NCBI RefSeq assembly: GCF_000473065.1
Contig: NZ_AXAZ01000053.1
Location: forward strand, 1 to 57,160
Direction of reading: 5' to 3'
Length of the DNA: 57,160 bases
Source of the DNA: Bradyrhizobium sp. WSM1743
GTDB taxonomy: Bacteria > Pseudomonadota > Alphaproteobacteria > Rhizobiales > Xanthobacteraceae
Positions 9,082 to 18,870 of this stretch are shown in pieces. A model generated the notes under the pieces. The model searched no databases and was not told the DNA's origin. It was given only the letters and a program-made list of their open reading frames with translations. Positions within the stretch are counted from its first letter, which is position 1. The number at the start of each line of letters is the position of its first letter. Position numbers and translations under genes: made by a program.

Positions 9082-9972
9082 ATGGGCTACGAGACGATCA
9101 AATATGAGATTGACAAGAAAATCCTCACGATCACGCTGAATCGACCAGACAAGCTGAACGCCTGTACCGCTGTTATGGAGCGAGAAATCGTCGATGCGTT
9201 CGATTGCGCCGACAAGGATAATGACGTCCTTGCAGTCATTGTTACCGGCGCGGGCCGTGCCTTTTGCGCTGGCGCCGACCTCTCGTTGGGCGGCGATACA
9301 TTTGATCGGGACGTGCGGCGCGGGCCAGTGAAGCGGTTGACCGATGGGAAGGTGGACTACAGCGATCCCATGGTCAGCGACGCTGGGGGCAAGATTGCAA
9401 TCCGGATATTTAGGTCACTCAAGCCTGTAATCGCTGCTGTTAATGGACCGGCCGTCGGCATGGGTGCGACGATGCAACTTCCAATGGATATTCGGATCGC
9501 CTCTCATGCCGCGCGTTTTGGCTTCGTGTTCTCGCAGCGCGGGCTCGTGCCAGAGGGCGCCTCAAGCTGGTTCCTCCCCCGCGTGGTCGGCATCGCCCAG
9601 GCGTTGGAATGGTCCTTGAGCGGCCGGATATTTACTGCAGAGGAGGCGCTCGCCGGTCGCCTGATCAACAGGATCGTGCGGCCGGACGAACTATTGCCAG
9701 CAGCGCGTGCGCTAGCCGTTCAGATCGTGGAGAAGACAGCACCTGTGTCGGTTACATTGATCCGGCAGATGATGTGGCGCATGCTAGGGGCCGACGATCC
9801 CATGGAAGCCCACAAGATTGAAAGCCGCGGCATGTATGCGCGCGGTCGTTCCGCTGATGCCAAGGAGGGGGTGGTAGCTTTCCTGGAAAAGCGGCCTGCC
9901 GTATTCAAAGACAGGGTTCCGGCCGATCTGCCGGATTATTTTCCGTGGTGGACGGAGCGGGAGTACAAGTGA
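9082..9972 (+). CDS. Enoyl-CoA hydratase/isomerase (crotonase) family protein
   Basis: This 296-residue crotonase-fold protein starts with ILTITLNRPDKLNACT. It contains the first oxyanion-hole segment AGRAFCAGADLS and the second, AVNGPAVGMGATMQLPMDIRIAS, followed by FGFVFSQRGLVPEGASSWFLPR, where the glutamate of the hydratase/isomerase active site normally sits. Family members hydrate, isomerise or hydrolyse CoA thioesters. With the two CoA-transferases in the cluster, it probably acts on the CoA ester they form. It lies 40 bp behind the EctB-like gene, with AAGGAA as ribosome binding site, so the two are probably co-transcribed. Confidence 0.92.
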   Translation: MGYETIKYEIDKKILTITLNRPDKLNACTAVMEREIVDAFDCADKDNDVLAVIVTGAGRAFCAGADLSLGGDTFDRDVRRGPVKRLTDGKVDYSDPMVSDAGGKIAIRIFRSLKPVIAAVNGPAVGMGATMQLPMDIRIASHAARFGFVFSQRGLVPEGASSWFLPRVVGIAQALEWSLSGRIFTAEEALAGRLINRIVRPDELLPAARALAVQIVEKTAPVSVTLIRQMMWRMLGADDPMEAHKIESRGMYARGRSADAKEGVVAFLEKRPAVFKDRVPADLPDYFPWWTEREYK

Positions 9973-10484
9973 GCTTTGCTCGCAAGCGCAAGCCGTATGC
10001 TGGGTACCGATTTTGCCTAAATACGCAGCGGCTGTCGATTGGAGTCGTACCCTTCCGATCCGCCTAAGTGGCCACTTGGATCGCCGCTGCGTGCTTGTAA
10101 GCCAGGACCGGCAGACGCCTCTCGAGCGGCCAGCTTCCGGTATTATAAGAAGCTACAAGTCTGGCTTTTTGTACAGCGACCGGCGCGATCGCTTACCCAC
10201 GGGCTCTATCGCGCGCGGATCCGTTGCGGATCATTCTATCGAGCTGAGCATGCCCGCTGCTCTTCGCGACATCGTGAATGTGTATGGTGTCGTATGGCCT
10301 TTCCGCATGGTTGGGAGGCATACATCTCAGGTTAACCCGATCGCCTGAGAAAAGAAAATCGCATGCTTGTTCAAGATAGTGGGCTCGCAGCCGCAAAAAC
10401 GGAATCCATCGTCCCCAACCGAAGTAGGTAGTGGCTCGATTTATGGCCGACGCTGTACGCTGACGGTTCCGTGTAGCCACTGGT
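9973..10484. other. Intergenic stretch
   Basis: About 510 bp without a recognisable product on either strand. The ORFs here lack ribosome binding sites and family matches. Confidence 0.4.
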
Positions 10485-11213
10485 ATGGCTCAACAGGACA
10501 GGACAAGCGCAGCCATGAAAAGCGTAGTCAATCTGCTGAACGTCTCACGCTTCATTCGGATATATGATGATCTGGCCGCTCAGAAAGGCATCAAGCTTTC
10601 GATCGGATTCGATTTTGATAAGTATGTCGCAATTACCAGTGCTCTTCCGACCAAGAAGCCGACATACCCCAATTTCCGGCCAGATCGATCTCCGATAACG
10701 CCGGGCGAGGGCTACTGGATGATAGGTCTCGACAAGCATAACGATGTGGCGCTTGTGGAGGCTGCGCGGCTGTATAATTTGCCGCATAGCAACTTTGCAC
10801 ACAATCTTGAGTCTTTGAGGGCGTTCTATGCCGATCCCGCAATACATGCGCATCCTCAAGATCGCTGCAGGTGCACCGCACCAACGGCTAGGAAGATTAC
10901 TGGAAAGGTCGCTTATCACGGGGATTTTTGGCTGCGCAAAGACTTCAGAGGGCAGGGCATGCCCGAGATCATGGCTGCAGTTTTGCGTGGTATTTCGTTC
11001 GCGATGTGGAATCCGGATTTCGTGGTCGGACTTGCAGAGCGTTGGCTGCTGTCCAAAGGTGTCCTGGCGCAATACGGACATGTGCACTACGAGGAAGGTG
11101 GATCGGTGCTGCATCTCGTTGACGAGAATATCGTGGACGACGATTTGCTTGTTTGGTTGACCTCGGAGGAACTCCAACGACTTGTCGATCATCCTGATAA
11201 AAAAGTGAAATGA
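10485..11213 (+). CDS. Hypothetical protein, possibly GNAT-like acyltransferase
   Basis: I do not recognise this 242-residue protein with certainty. The C-terminal half contains KVAYHGDFWLRKDFRGQGMP, where the R-G-x-G pattern after a beta strand resembles the acetyl-CoA pyrophosphate loop of GNAT acyltransferases. The following stretch (LRGISFAMWNPDFVVGLAER) would be the helix and next strand. The N-terminal half, with GEGYWMIGLDKHNDVALVEAARLYN, could be the acceptor side. The start is uncertain: ATG at 10485 or 10515, neither with a good ribosome binding site. Its position between a crotonase and a PLP enzyme in one direction suggests a tailoring step, which is inference. Confidence 0.6.
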   Translation: MAQQDRTSAAMKSVVNLLNVSRFIRIYDDLAAQKGIKLSIGFDFDKYVAITSALPTKKPTYPNFRPDRSPITPGEGYWMIGLDKHNDVALVEAARLYNLPHSNFAHNLESLRAFYADPAIHAHPQDRCRCTAPTARKITGKVAYHGDFWLRKDFRGQGMPEIMAAVLRGISFAMWNPDFVVGLAERWLLSKGVLAQYGHVHYEEGGSVLHLVDENIVDDDLLVWLTSEELQRLVDHPDKKVK

Positions 11214-11467
11214 GCGCGCCTCCGCGAGATCGCTGGCCAACTGCCAATGCCGAAGGGCAGGCCACTAGCCAACCTTCAGCCGGCCGGTCTGTGACCAAAG
11301 TGCGACGATCGGTTGAGCGCAGGTCCAATGTCGCAAAAAGAATATGGGCTTTTAGAGATAACAGGCTCACAGGCAATCGCGCCAACATCAAGGACGGTTA
11401 GCGACGGGGGATAATCTGCGCCAATGATCAAACAAAGCATAGCACGACAGGGCTCGGAGCCGGTGTG

Positions 11468-12796
11468 ATGGGAGCTTCAATGGTTGGGCAAGGATCTAAG
11501 GAGAGGTTTGCGCGCGCGCAATTGGTATTCCCTGATGGAACGTCGCGAGCAAGTATCGAGCGGAGCCCGGTTCCTCGATATATCGAGCGGGGGACGGGCA
11601 GCTATCTTATCGACGTGGATGGCAATCGGTTTCTAGACCTGAATGCAAATTTTACGACGCTGATTCACGGACACGCGTTTGGACCCGTGGTGGAGGCGTT
11701 GACCCGCCAGCTGCGTTTGGGAACCTGCTTCGCATCTCCGACAGAGAGTGAGATCGCCCTCGCAGAACTGCTTTGCGAACGTATTCCTCGCGTCGAGCGT
11801 GTTCGCTTCGTCAATACCGGCACTGAAGCCGTGCTATTTGCGATAAAGGCCGCTCGGGCTTTCACAGGTCGTTCGAAGATCGCAAAGTTCGAGGGGGCGT
11901 ATCATGGCGCTTACGACTGGGCCGAGGTAAGTCTTGCAGCGACGCCGGACAATTGGGGGAGTCCGAGCAGTCCAAGGTCGACGCCGTCTTATCGTGGAAT
12001 GCCCGCGAGCGTGCTAGATGAAGTCATTGTCATGCGGTTTAATGATGCTGATGCCGCGCGCCGATTGTTGTCCTTGCACGGGAGGCATCTTGCCGCTGTC
12101 ATCATAGATCCGATGCCGAGTCGCGCGGGGCTAATTCCACCAAAGCCGGGCTTCATTGCGGCAGTCCAAGAGACAGCTCGTATGAACGGCGTCCTTGTAA
12201 TTGCTGACGAGGTGCTGAATCTTAGGCAGAGCTTCGAGGGAGCGTCGGCCCTTTATGGTCTCGTTCCTGACCTCATCACGATGGGGAAGATCATCGGTGG
12301 CGGCCTGCCGATTGGAGCAATCGGCGGTCGGCAGGAGGTGATGGAAGTATTTGATGCCTCGGCCGGTCGGCCACTGCTCCCCCAAGGCGGTACATTTTCC
12401 GCCAATCCTCTGTCCATAACGGCCGGGCTTGCGGCGATGCGGCATTTGGACTGCGCGGCCCTCGCACACCTTGAAGACCTTGGGAACGTTGTCCGGAATG
12501 GGATTGCGCGAGCCATCTCAAAAAGTGCTGCGCCGTTCTGCGTCACGGGAGCTGCTTCACTCTTTCGCGTTCATCCGATGTCCCAATCACCAAATGACAA
12601 TCGTGAAGCTTATCAAGCGCCGAACGCCTCGAAACTGATGAAGCAGCTCGTGAACTTCTTTGCAAAGAACAGCATCATTCTGCCTTATGGAGGTGCCGCC
12701 TCGATCTCAACGCCCATGAATCGCGCTGACGCGGAATTCGTCGTCCAAGTCTTCGCCGGCTTTCTCGACAACCATCGAGCGCGCTGGATCGGATAG
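11468..12796 (+). CDS. Class III aminotransferase, glutamate-1-semialdehyde aminomutase-like
   Basis: This protein of about 442 residues resembles glutamate-1-semialdehyde 2,1-aminomutase (HemL) and its relatives in secondary metabolism. Seen are VFPDGTSRASI, YLIDVDGNRFLDLNANFT, FVNTGTEAVLFAIKAAR (cofactor phosphate), KFEGAYHGAYDWAEV, the aspartate in VLVIADEVLNLRQSF, the Schiff-base lysine in LITMGKIIGGGLPIGAIGG and GTFSANPL. The ATG at 11468 has GGAG about 8 bp upstream; a GTG at 11465 is in frame. HemL-like proteins outside haem synthesis often act as aminomutases or transaminases on unusual amino acids. No haem genes are nearby, so this is more likely a pathway enzyme than housekeeping HemL. 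Confidence 0.88.
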   Translation: MGASMVGQGSKERFARAQLVFPDGTSRASIERSPVPRYIERGTGSYLIDVDGNRFLDLNANFTTLIHGHAFGPVVEALTRQLRLGTCFASPTESEIALAELLCERIPRVERVRFVNTGTEAVLFAIKAARAFTGRSKIAKFEGAYHGAYDWAEVSLAATPDNWGSPSSPRSTPSYRGMPASVLDEVIVMRFNDADAARRLLSLHGRHLAAVIIDPMPSRAGLIPPKPGFIAAVQETARMNGVLVIADEVLNLRQSFEGASALYGLVPDLITMGKIIGGGLPIGAIGGRQEVMEVFDASAGRPLLPQGGTFSANPLSITAGLAAMRHLDCAALAHLEDLGNVVRNGIARAISKSAAPFCVTGAASLFRVHPMSQSPNDNREAYQAPNASKLMKQLVNFFAKNSIILPYGGAASISTPMNRADAEFVVQVFAGFLDNHRARWIG

Positions 12797-13421
12797 TGGT
12801 CCGAACGTGACAACGCCCTCACCAGCGGCGATTTGATGCTGATTGACGGTCTCGCTTTCGCTGTGATCGCGATTGCGGCTGTACAGGTGAGTAAGTGAGC
12901 CGAGGCTCGGTCGCTCGCGCTCCAGAAAGGGCCTGTATAAGCCGGTTAACGCAGGTTTGTGTCATCGCGTCGATCGCGGTTAGCGGTCGGTTCGGGCATA
13001 AGTCCAAAGGACAGGGATTGCAGACGACGCATGCGCTTGTCAGCAGTGGAATAGCGTCGGCTTACGATTGCGGACCTGCTCTTTTTCGGGGGTGATGGCA
13101 GGGTTGGATGGATCTGGCGTGCCAAACTCTTGTTCACAAAAGACCGTGTTTGGGAGCGAGGCCGACCGAAGGCTGATCCGCAGATCGTCATCGAAGGCGG
13201 ATACCAGACGGAGCAGCATTGAGGAGCCGAGGGGAGCGCATTCTCTATCGTTGTGCTCGTCGTAATGTACCGCCCCATTTGATCTAGTAGCTGTCAGGGC
13301 GAACAAGCTGATGGTAGTTCAATTGTGCGAATGTATGAGCCGATCAGGCGGTTACCCAAGCTAGGTAAACGGGCAACGACTGCATCGAGTAGTCCGTGAT
13401 TCCAACATGGAAGAGAACGTA
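12797..13421. other. Intergenic stretch
   Basis: About 620 bp with only short ORFs of no recognisable family on either strand. No promoter of known type was identified. Confidence 0.4.
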
Positions 13422-14714
13422 ATGGGATACCAGCGCGACGCCTCCGATCATGGTCGTCCGAGTGAGCGCTTTCGCAACACCGCATATGTGATCAACAAGA
13501 GCCGGTCATATTTCGATGCGGCTCACAGTGCTGGTCTCATGGCTGTACACGGACGTTCGACAATTGGACGCGCCTTTGCGTTAGGCCTCGGTCCACTCAA
13601 CGATCGGCGCCAGGTCATTGATTACGTGCGGTGTTCGTATTTGGGACTGGATAACCATCCGACAATCGTGGCCGCCGCGATCAAGGCCATCGAGGCGCAT
13701 GGATCGCTACACTGGTCATGCGCAAGAACACGGCTGAATTTCGATCTTCTGGCCGAGCTCGAGGCAGCGCTGTCGGAAATGTTCAGCGCGCGGGTTATCG
13801 CGTTTTCAACGGTCATGCTTGCCAATCTGGGGGCGATGCCCATTCTTGCTTCTGGCCTTCTGACGAACGGCGAGAAGCCGATTGTCGTCTTCGATCGCAT
13901 CGCGCATTTGTCACTCGCATATCATAAGCCGGTCGTTGCCGATGAGACGAGAGTGGAAACGATTGAGCATAATGATATTGACGCACTAGAACGCTTATGT
14001 CGCGAACAGAGAGTAGTTGCCTATGTGTGCGACGGCGTCTATTCGATGGGAGGAAACGCGCCGATAAAGGAGCTTCGTGAGCTCCAGGAGCGTTACGGGC
14101 TCTTTCTTTATATCGACGATGCTCATGGGATTTCGCTGTTTGGGCGCCAAGGCGAAGGGTTTGCACGCACTCAATTCCCCGAAGTCCTAGGTGACCGTAC
14201 GATTATAGCAGCCTCGCTAGCCAAGGGCTTCGGCGCATCAGGCGGCATGTTGATGTTGGGAACGGCCGAGCAGGAAGCTCTGTTTCGGCGATACGCTATT
14301 CCGTATGCATTCTCGGTAGCCCCCAATTTGGCAGCGGTTGGCGCCGCGCTTGGCTCTTGCAAGATTCACCGATCTGCAGAGCTTGCTGAACGGCAGATGC
14401 GGCTGTCACAACGTATCCAGGTCTTTGATTGTCGCGTCGAGACCCCCGAGAAAGGCAATTCACTTCCGATCAGAATGGTTCCCACAGGATCGGAAGCGAA
14501 GGCGATTGCACTGGCCCGAGAGCTCCTCGACGCGGGCTTTTATACCTCCGTGATCTTTTTTCCGACCGTTGCACAACGAAAGGCAGGCGTTCGGGTGTGC
14601 ATTACAGCCGATCATGAGGTTGACGACATAAAACGGCTGTGTGAGTGCCTCCTAGAGAAGGTGCCTGAGGCCATTATTGAGCCCGACAAAGCCTCAGCGC
14701 CTGTGGCGGAGTAA
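13422..14714 (+). CDS. Alpha-oxoamine synthase family PLP enzyme (KAPA synthase / serine palmitoyltransferase type)
   Basis: Enzymes of this fold type I family condense an amino acid with an acyl-CoA, losing CO2 (BioF, Kbl, HemA, serine palmitoyltransferase). This protein of about 430 residues has the family's RCSYLGLDNHPTIVAAA start, the substrate histidine region AHGSLHWSCARTRLN, VAYVCDGVYSMGGNAPI, the aspartate-histidine pair in LYIDDAHGISLFG and the Schiff-base lysine in AASLAKGFGASGG. The ATG at 13422 is preferred because GGAAGAG sits 6 bp upstream; an ATG at 13407 is in frame. With CoA-transferases and a crotonase in the same cluster, an acyl-CoA plus amino acid condensation is a reasonable core reaction. 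This assignment is inference. Confidence 0.88.
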   Translation: MGYQRDASDHGRPSERFRNTAYVINKSRSYFDAAHSAGLMAVHGRSTIGRAFALGLGPLNDRRQVIDYVRCSYLGLDNHPTIVAAAIKAIEAHGSLHWSCARTRLNFDLLAELEAALSEMFSARVIAFSTVMLANLGAMPILASGLLTNGEKPIVVFDRIAHLSLAYHKPVVADETRVETIEHNDIDALERLCREQRVVAYVCDGVYSMGGNAPIKELRELQERYGLFLYIDDAHGISLFGRQGEGFARTQFPEVLGDRTIIAASLAKGFGASGGMLMLGTAEQEALFRRYAIPYAFSVAPNLAAVGAALGSCKIHRSAELAERQMRLSQRIQVFDCRVETPEKGNSLPIRMVPTGSEAKAIALARELLDAGFYTSVIFFPTVAQRKAGVRVCITADHEVDDIKRLCECLLEKVPEAIIEPDKASAPVAE

Positions 14715-14842
14715 GAGTGATTCCTAATCTGGAGCTGGAACACCAGCAACTGGAGAACATCCGAAGCTCAGCGTTTGCCGTTGGGCACTTCGTTTGCCTT
14801 TGAAAGACCAGCGGCTCCCCAAGCACCTCCGAGAACACTGCT

Positions 14843-15646
14843 ATGATCGGCGGAACGACGCCAACAGGAAGACCGATTGCGAGCAAAGGTGATCCCTCCG
14901 CTGTACTCGTCACGGGAGGAGCACGCGGGATCGGACTTGCGATCGTACGCCGGTTCTTGGCCGATGGCTATCGAGTAGCCTTTGTGGCGACACAGGCGAA
15001 CCATTTACAGCGTGCGCTGGTGAGTCTTAGTGGTCCAGAAGATCGGCTCCTTGCGGGGGTGCTCGACATCACTCACACAAATGAGGTGGACCGATTTGTT
15101 GACCAGATCCGCAATCGATGGGGTGAAATTGCAGTTTTGGTGAACAACGCGGGGATCTCGCCAAAGCGTGTAGACGATAAGTTGCCTTGGCTTTCGCAGA
15201 TAGCGCGAGAGGAGTGGGCGCGCGTTATAGATGTCAATCTCAGCGGCCCGTTCACCCTCATACGTCTCCTAGCGCCATCGATGATTGCAAACGGCTACGG
15301 ACGTATCGTCAATATCGGGTCGCTCGCCGGCCGTGCCGTGCCGCTAATCGCCGGTCCGCATTACGCTGCATCGAAAGCGGGATTGATCGGTTTAACCCGG
15401 GCTGCTGCGCGGGATCTCGCTCCACACGGAGTTACCGTCAACTGTATTGCTCCGGGACGGATTCTTAGTGACCTCACTGGACCCGCAGAGGCCGCCGTCA
15501 ATCGCTCCGCCCTCAGCCGTATTCCAATCGGTCGTTTCGGAACGGCTGAAGAGGTAGCAGACCTCGCCGCCTTTTTGGCCTCGCCGAAAGCGGGTTTCAT
15601 TACCGGAGCGACGATTGATATTACGGGCGGCGAATTCGGCGGCTAA
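14843..15646 (+). CDS. Short-chain dehydrogenase/reductase (FabG-like)
   Basis: This 267-residue classical SDR has the NAD(P)-binding glycine motif TGGARGIG, the structural motif NNAG, the catalytic serine in NIGSLAGR, the YxxxK pair in HYAASKAG, and GRILSDLTGP in the substrate lid. The end, GFITGATIDITGGEFGG, is typical of FabG-type reductases. Such enzymes reduce 3-ketoacyl thioesters or other ketones. Placed after an alpha-oxoamine synthase, it could reduce the aminoketone product, as 3-ketosphinganine reductase does after serine palmitoyltransferase; this is an analogy only. The start is not backed by a strong ribosome binding site. Confidence 0.9.
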   Translation: MIGGTTPTGRPIASKGDPSAVLVTGGARGIGLAIVRRFLADGYRVAFVATQANHLQRALVSLSGPEDRLLAGVLDITHTNEVDRFVDQIRNRWGEIAVLVNNAGISPKRVDDKLPWLSQIAREEWARVIDVNLSGPFTLIRLLAPSMIANGYGRIVNIGSLAGRAVPLIAGPHYAASKAGLIGLTRAAARDLAPHGVTVNCIAPGRILSDLTGPAEAAVNRSALSRIPIGRFGTAEEVADLAAFLASPKAGFITGATIDITGGEFGG

Positions 15647-15692
15647 CTGAGGAATCTCAACAGGTCGTCCTTCTGGAGGCCCAGGCGGGCCG

Positions 15693-18161
15693 ATGGTGGT
15701 ACTTATGGTAAAAGAAACCGAACCTTCCGGCCAGGCACTCTCGCAGCTACGAGTCCTTGAGATTGGTAGCTCGGCTGCAACGAGCTATTGTGCGCGGCTA
15801 TTTGCCGACTTTGGTGCCGACGTTTCGAAGGTTGAACCACCAGCTGCCGATCCACTTCGCTCCAGCGCTCCGTTGACCCCAGGTGGCCAGAGCGCCTGGT
15901 TCGCGTTCCTGAATTTCAATAAGTCGAGCATTATCATCGATCCTGCTGATCCCGAGGCGATCGAGCGACTGACGCGCTTGGTTGAAGATTGCGACATTCT
16001 GGTCGATGGGCGCGATATCGATTGCGCGGAGTGCCCGTCCATTGATGTCGCCCCAATTCGTCAACGGCACTCAGGTCTGATCTACCTCGAAGCGGCCTGG
16101 TTCAGCCGAGAGGGGCCCTATCGTGAGTTCGCCGCGAGCGATTCTGTCGTGCGTGCCCTTGCCGGGCTCGTCAAGCTGGTTGGGCCGATCGAAGGTCCGC
16201 CTCTGCACGCGCCAGATTTTCAGACCGGCATTCTAGCTGGCCTCTGGGGATTTATCGCCGTGGCCTCCTCGCTCATTGCGCGACTGGGGAGCAGAGTAGG
16301 CCGGTCACATTCGCTCAGCATATACGAGGCATGTATCTCGCTCAGCGAGTATCAGCTGTTCGAGACAATTGAGCGCGGTGAGGCGATGCATCGTATGGGC
16401 GTCAATCGGTTCTGGCCAAACTTTCCGGCCGGCATCTATGAAACTAAAAAGGGCTGGCTGGGCGTCACAACAATCACGCCAAAGCAATGGCATGCGTTCT
16501 GCGAGATGCTCGATCTGCCTCAGCTGCGTGATGATCCAGCTCTGGTACTCGGCGCTGATCGTCTGAAGCATACCGAGCAAATCGAACGACTATTCGTCCC
16601 GAAGCTTAAGTCACGGACTGCGCGGCAGTGGTTTGCCGAGGCAATACAGCGCAAGATCCCAATTGTACCCGTACCGGAGCTATCCGATCTTCTCGAGGAT
16701 CAAGAGAAGATTGAGCGTGGCGCAATCGTACCCCTCCTGATCGGCGGAGAGAGAGCCCTGACGCCAGGTTCGATGCAACGCTTGACGTTGACGCCGCCCC
16801 GCCGGGGCGGGAAGGTTCCGGCAATTGGCGGGCTCCAGGTTTTCACCAAGGAACGAATTGACTCGAGGAGGCGACGTTCGTCCCTGCCGTCCGGCGGTAC
16901 CCGTCCTGCCGAACAGCCACTGAAGGGAGTTCGCGTCATTGACTTTTCGATGGGCTGGGCAGGTCCATTCTGCACGCGAACTCTGGGTGATCTCGGAGCG
17001 GATGTTATCAAGATCGAGGCTATTCAGTATCCGGACTGGTGGCGCGGCGTCGATCGGCGAGAGAACTACGTGCACGGCCAGAGGTACGAAAAGACACTCC
17101 GCTTCTGCATTATGAATCGCAACAAACGTGGTATCACGCTTGATCTGACCAGGCCCGAAGGCCTTTCCGTTGCGAAGCGCCTCATAGCGCATGCCGACAT
17201 CGTGGTTGACAATTACTCCGTGGACGTGCTCCCAAAGCTTGGGCTCGGTTACGAGGTCCTCAGGATGCTCAACCCGCGCCTCGTGGTGATGTCGATGTCA
17301 GCCTTTGGCACGAACAGTGTTCATCGGGGCTGCCGGGCCTACGGCTCTACCCTGGAGCATGGGTCAGGGCTACCGAGCGTGGTAGGGACTAGCAGCGGGC
17401 CGCCCGTGATGAGCCACGTCGCGTTTGGCGATGCCATAGGCGGTCTGAATGGTTGCGCCGCAATTCTTGTTGCACTGATTCACGCCCGCGAGACTGGGCA
17501 GGGGCAGTTTATTGATCTCGCGCAGGTAGAATGCATGATGCCGTTCACAGCTCCTTGGATCATTGTCCACTCCCTTTCTGGTGCGTCGGAAAGATATGGT
17601 AACCGGCATCCGCAGTTCGTCCCGCACGGCTGCTTCCGGTGTGCCGGCGAGGACAACTGGATTATGCTAGCGGTCACCGACGCCAACATGTGGCAACGAC
17701 TTGCGACGCTCATCGGACGAGCAGAATGGGCTGCCGACTCATCGCTGAGGTCCGAAAAACGCCGCCGCTTGATTGAAGATAAAATCGAGAACGAAATCGA
17801 ACGCTGGACACGCGGGCGTGATGCCGATCATGCGATGGCTGAGCTGCAGGGTGCAAGAGTCGCGGCCGGAGTTGTCCGCCCGCCAGTCGACCTGCTCCAA
17901 GATCCGCACCTAAGGTCGCGTGCATTTTTTCAAGAGGTCGAACGCGCATTCATAGGACCGCACTTGCAGCCGTCAATTCCCATCCGCGAAGGCGCACGCC
18001 CCGCCCCAATCCGCCGAGCGGCGCCTACTCTGGGGGAACATAACAGAGAGATCCTGGCAGACTTGCTTGGGCTCGAAGAGCTCGAAATCGCAGACCTCGC
18101 TAGCAAGGGCATCATCGGCAGCAAAATGCTCTCGGAGCGGGAGCTAAGACAAGGATGGTGA
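15693..18161 (+). CDS. Double-domain CaiB/BaiF family CoA-transferase (copy 2)
   Basis: This 822-residue protein is paralogous to the one at 4845 along its whole length, with the same two-domain layout and long identical stretches (EIGSSAATSYCARLFADFGA). Both catalytic aspartates are present: HAPDFQTGILAGLWG in the first domain and AFGDAIGGLNG in the second. The start at 15693 has CTGGAGG about 12 bp upstream; an ATG at 15705 is also possible. Two near-duplicate double-length CoA-transferases in one cluster point to duplication within the cluster and perhaps two related acid substrates. It follows the SDR by 46 bp in the same direction. Confidence 0.92.
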   Translation: MVVLMVKETEPSGQALSQLRVLEIGSSAATSYCARLFADFGADVSKVEPPAADPLRSSAPLTPGGQSAWFAFLNFNKSSIIIDPADPEAIERLTRLVEDCDILVDGRDIDCAECPSIDVAPIRQRHSGLIYLEAAWFSREGPYREFAASDSVVRALAGLVKLVGPIEGPPLHAPDFQTGILAGLWGFIAVASSLIARLGSRVGRSHSLSIYEACISLSEYQLFETIERGEAMHRMGVNRFWPNFPAGIYETKKGWLGVTTITPKQWHAFCEMLDLPQLRDDPALVLGADRLKHTEQIERLFVPKLKSRTARQWFAEAIQRKIPIVPVPELSDLLEDQEKIERGAIVPLLIGGERALTPGSMQRLTLTPPRRGGKVPAIGGLQVFTKERIDSRRRRSSLPSGGTRPAEQPLKGVRVIDFSMGWAGPFCTRTLGDLGADVIKIEAIQYPDWWRGVDRRENYVHGQRYEKTLRFCIMNRNKRGITLDLTRPEGLSVAKRLIAHADIVVDNYSVDVLPKLGLGYEVLRMLNPRLVVMSMSAFGTNSVHRGCRAYGSTLEHGSGLPSVVGTSSGPPVMSHVAFGDAIGGLNGCAAILVALIHARETGQGQFIDLAQVECMMPFTAPWIIVHSLSGASERYGNRHPQFVPHGCFRCAGEDNWIMLAVTDANMWQRLATLIGRAEWAADSSLRSEKRRRLIEDKIENEIERWTRGRDADHAMAELQGARVAAGVVRPPVDLLQDPHLRSRAFFQEVERAFIGPHLQPSIPIREGARPAPIRRAAPTLGEHNREILADLLGLEELEIADLASKGIIGSKMLSERELRQGW

Positions 18162-18870
18162 TCTCCAAGAGCCTTCGATTTTGCGAGGCCACATCTAGGT
18201 GTCAACGCTCGCGGCATCCGCAATCGACTATTGATTGCGCAGAAGTAGCAACACGTCGGCTCGAGTCGGTAGAGGACCCTCTATTCTCACGCTGTAGGTC
18301 TTTGCTCCGCATTGCGATCATATAGCGCGTCGTGGTTCAATGCGGGATCAAAGCGAGAGCGCAGCGCCGCCATCCCACAATCCACGGGTCTTCATAGTGC
18401 CGGCTTGGTTATCCGGCCGGCTTAGACTGAATAGCACTGATGTCGCACAGCTCCTTGAAAGTGCGTTTATCAATCCGTCTTCACACGATTGGCGCTGTTT
18501 CAGATGGCCAATTTGAATCTCCTAGAAGTGGCGGCATACTCAGAAGCAGATGCGTGTTGCATGTAAGTCAACTACCTGCGCTCGTCGTTGATCGCGATAG
18601 CTGAGTATGTCACCTAATGGTTCGAGCGTCGCTGAACACGGGAGTCCCGGTATGGAACGTCAGTAATCCTGTTGCGGACGCTGACGCGGATTGAAGGAAC
18701 GCGTGCGACGACTCGCAGCCCTGTTCCTTGCGGATTCCATCATCGGGCGTGGCAAATGATGCCCCAAGTGCTCTAAGGGAACGGCTTCGCCTGTATTCTA
18801 GCCATAAGAGCGGTTCTCAACAATTTTGTCGGTCGCTCGAACACGAGTATTTTTGAAGAAGGAGTACAGC
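18162..18870. other. Intergenic stretch
   Basis: About 700 bp with no recognisable coding sequence. It probably contains the promoter of the LLM monooxygenase gene, but no clear -24/-12, nod box or -35/-10 pair was identified. Confidence 0.4.
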
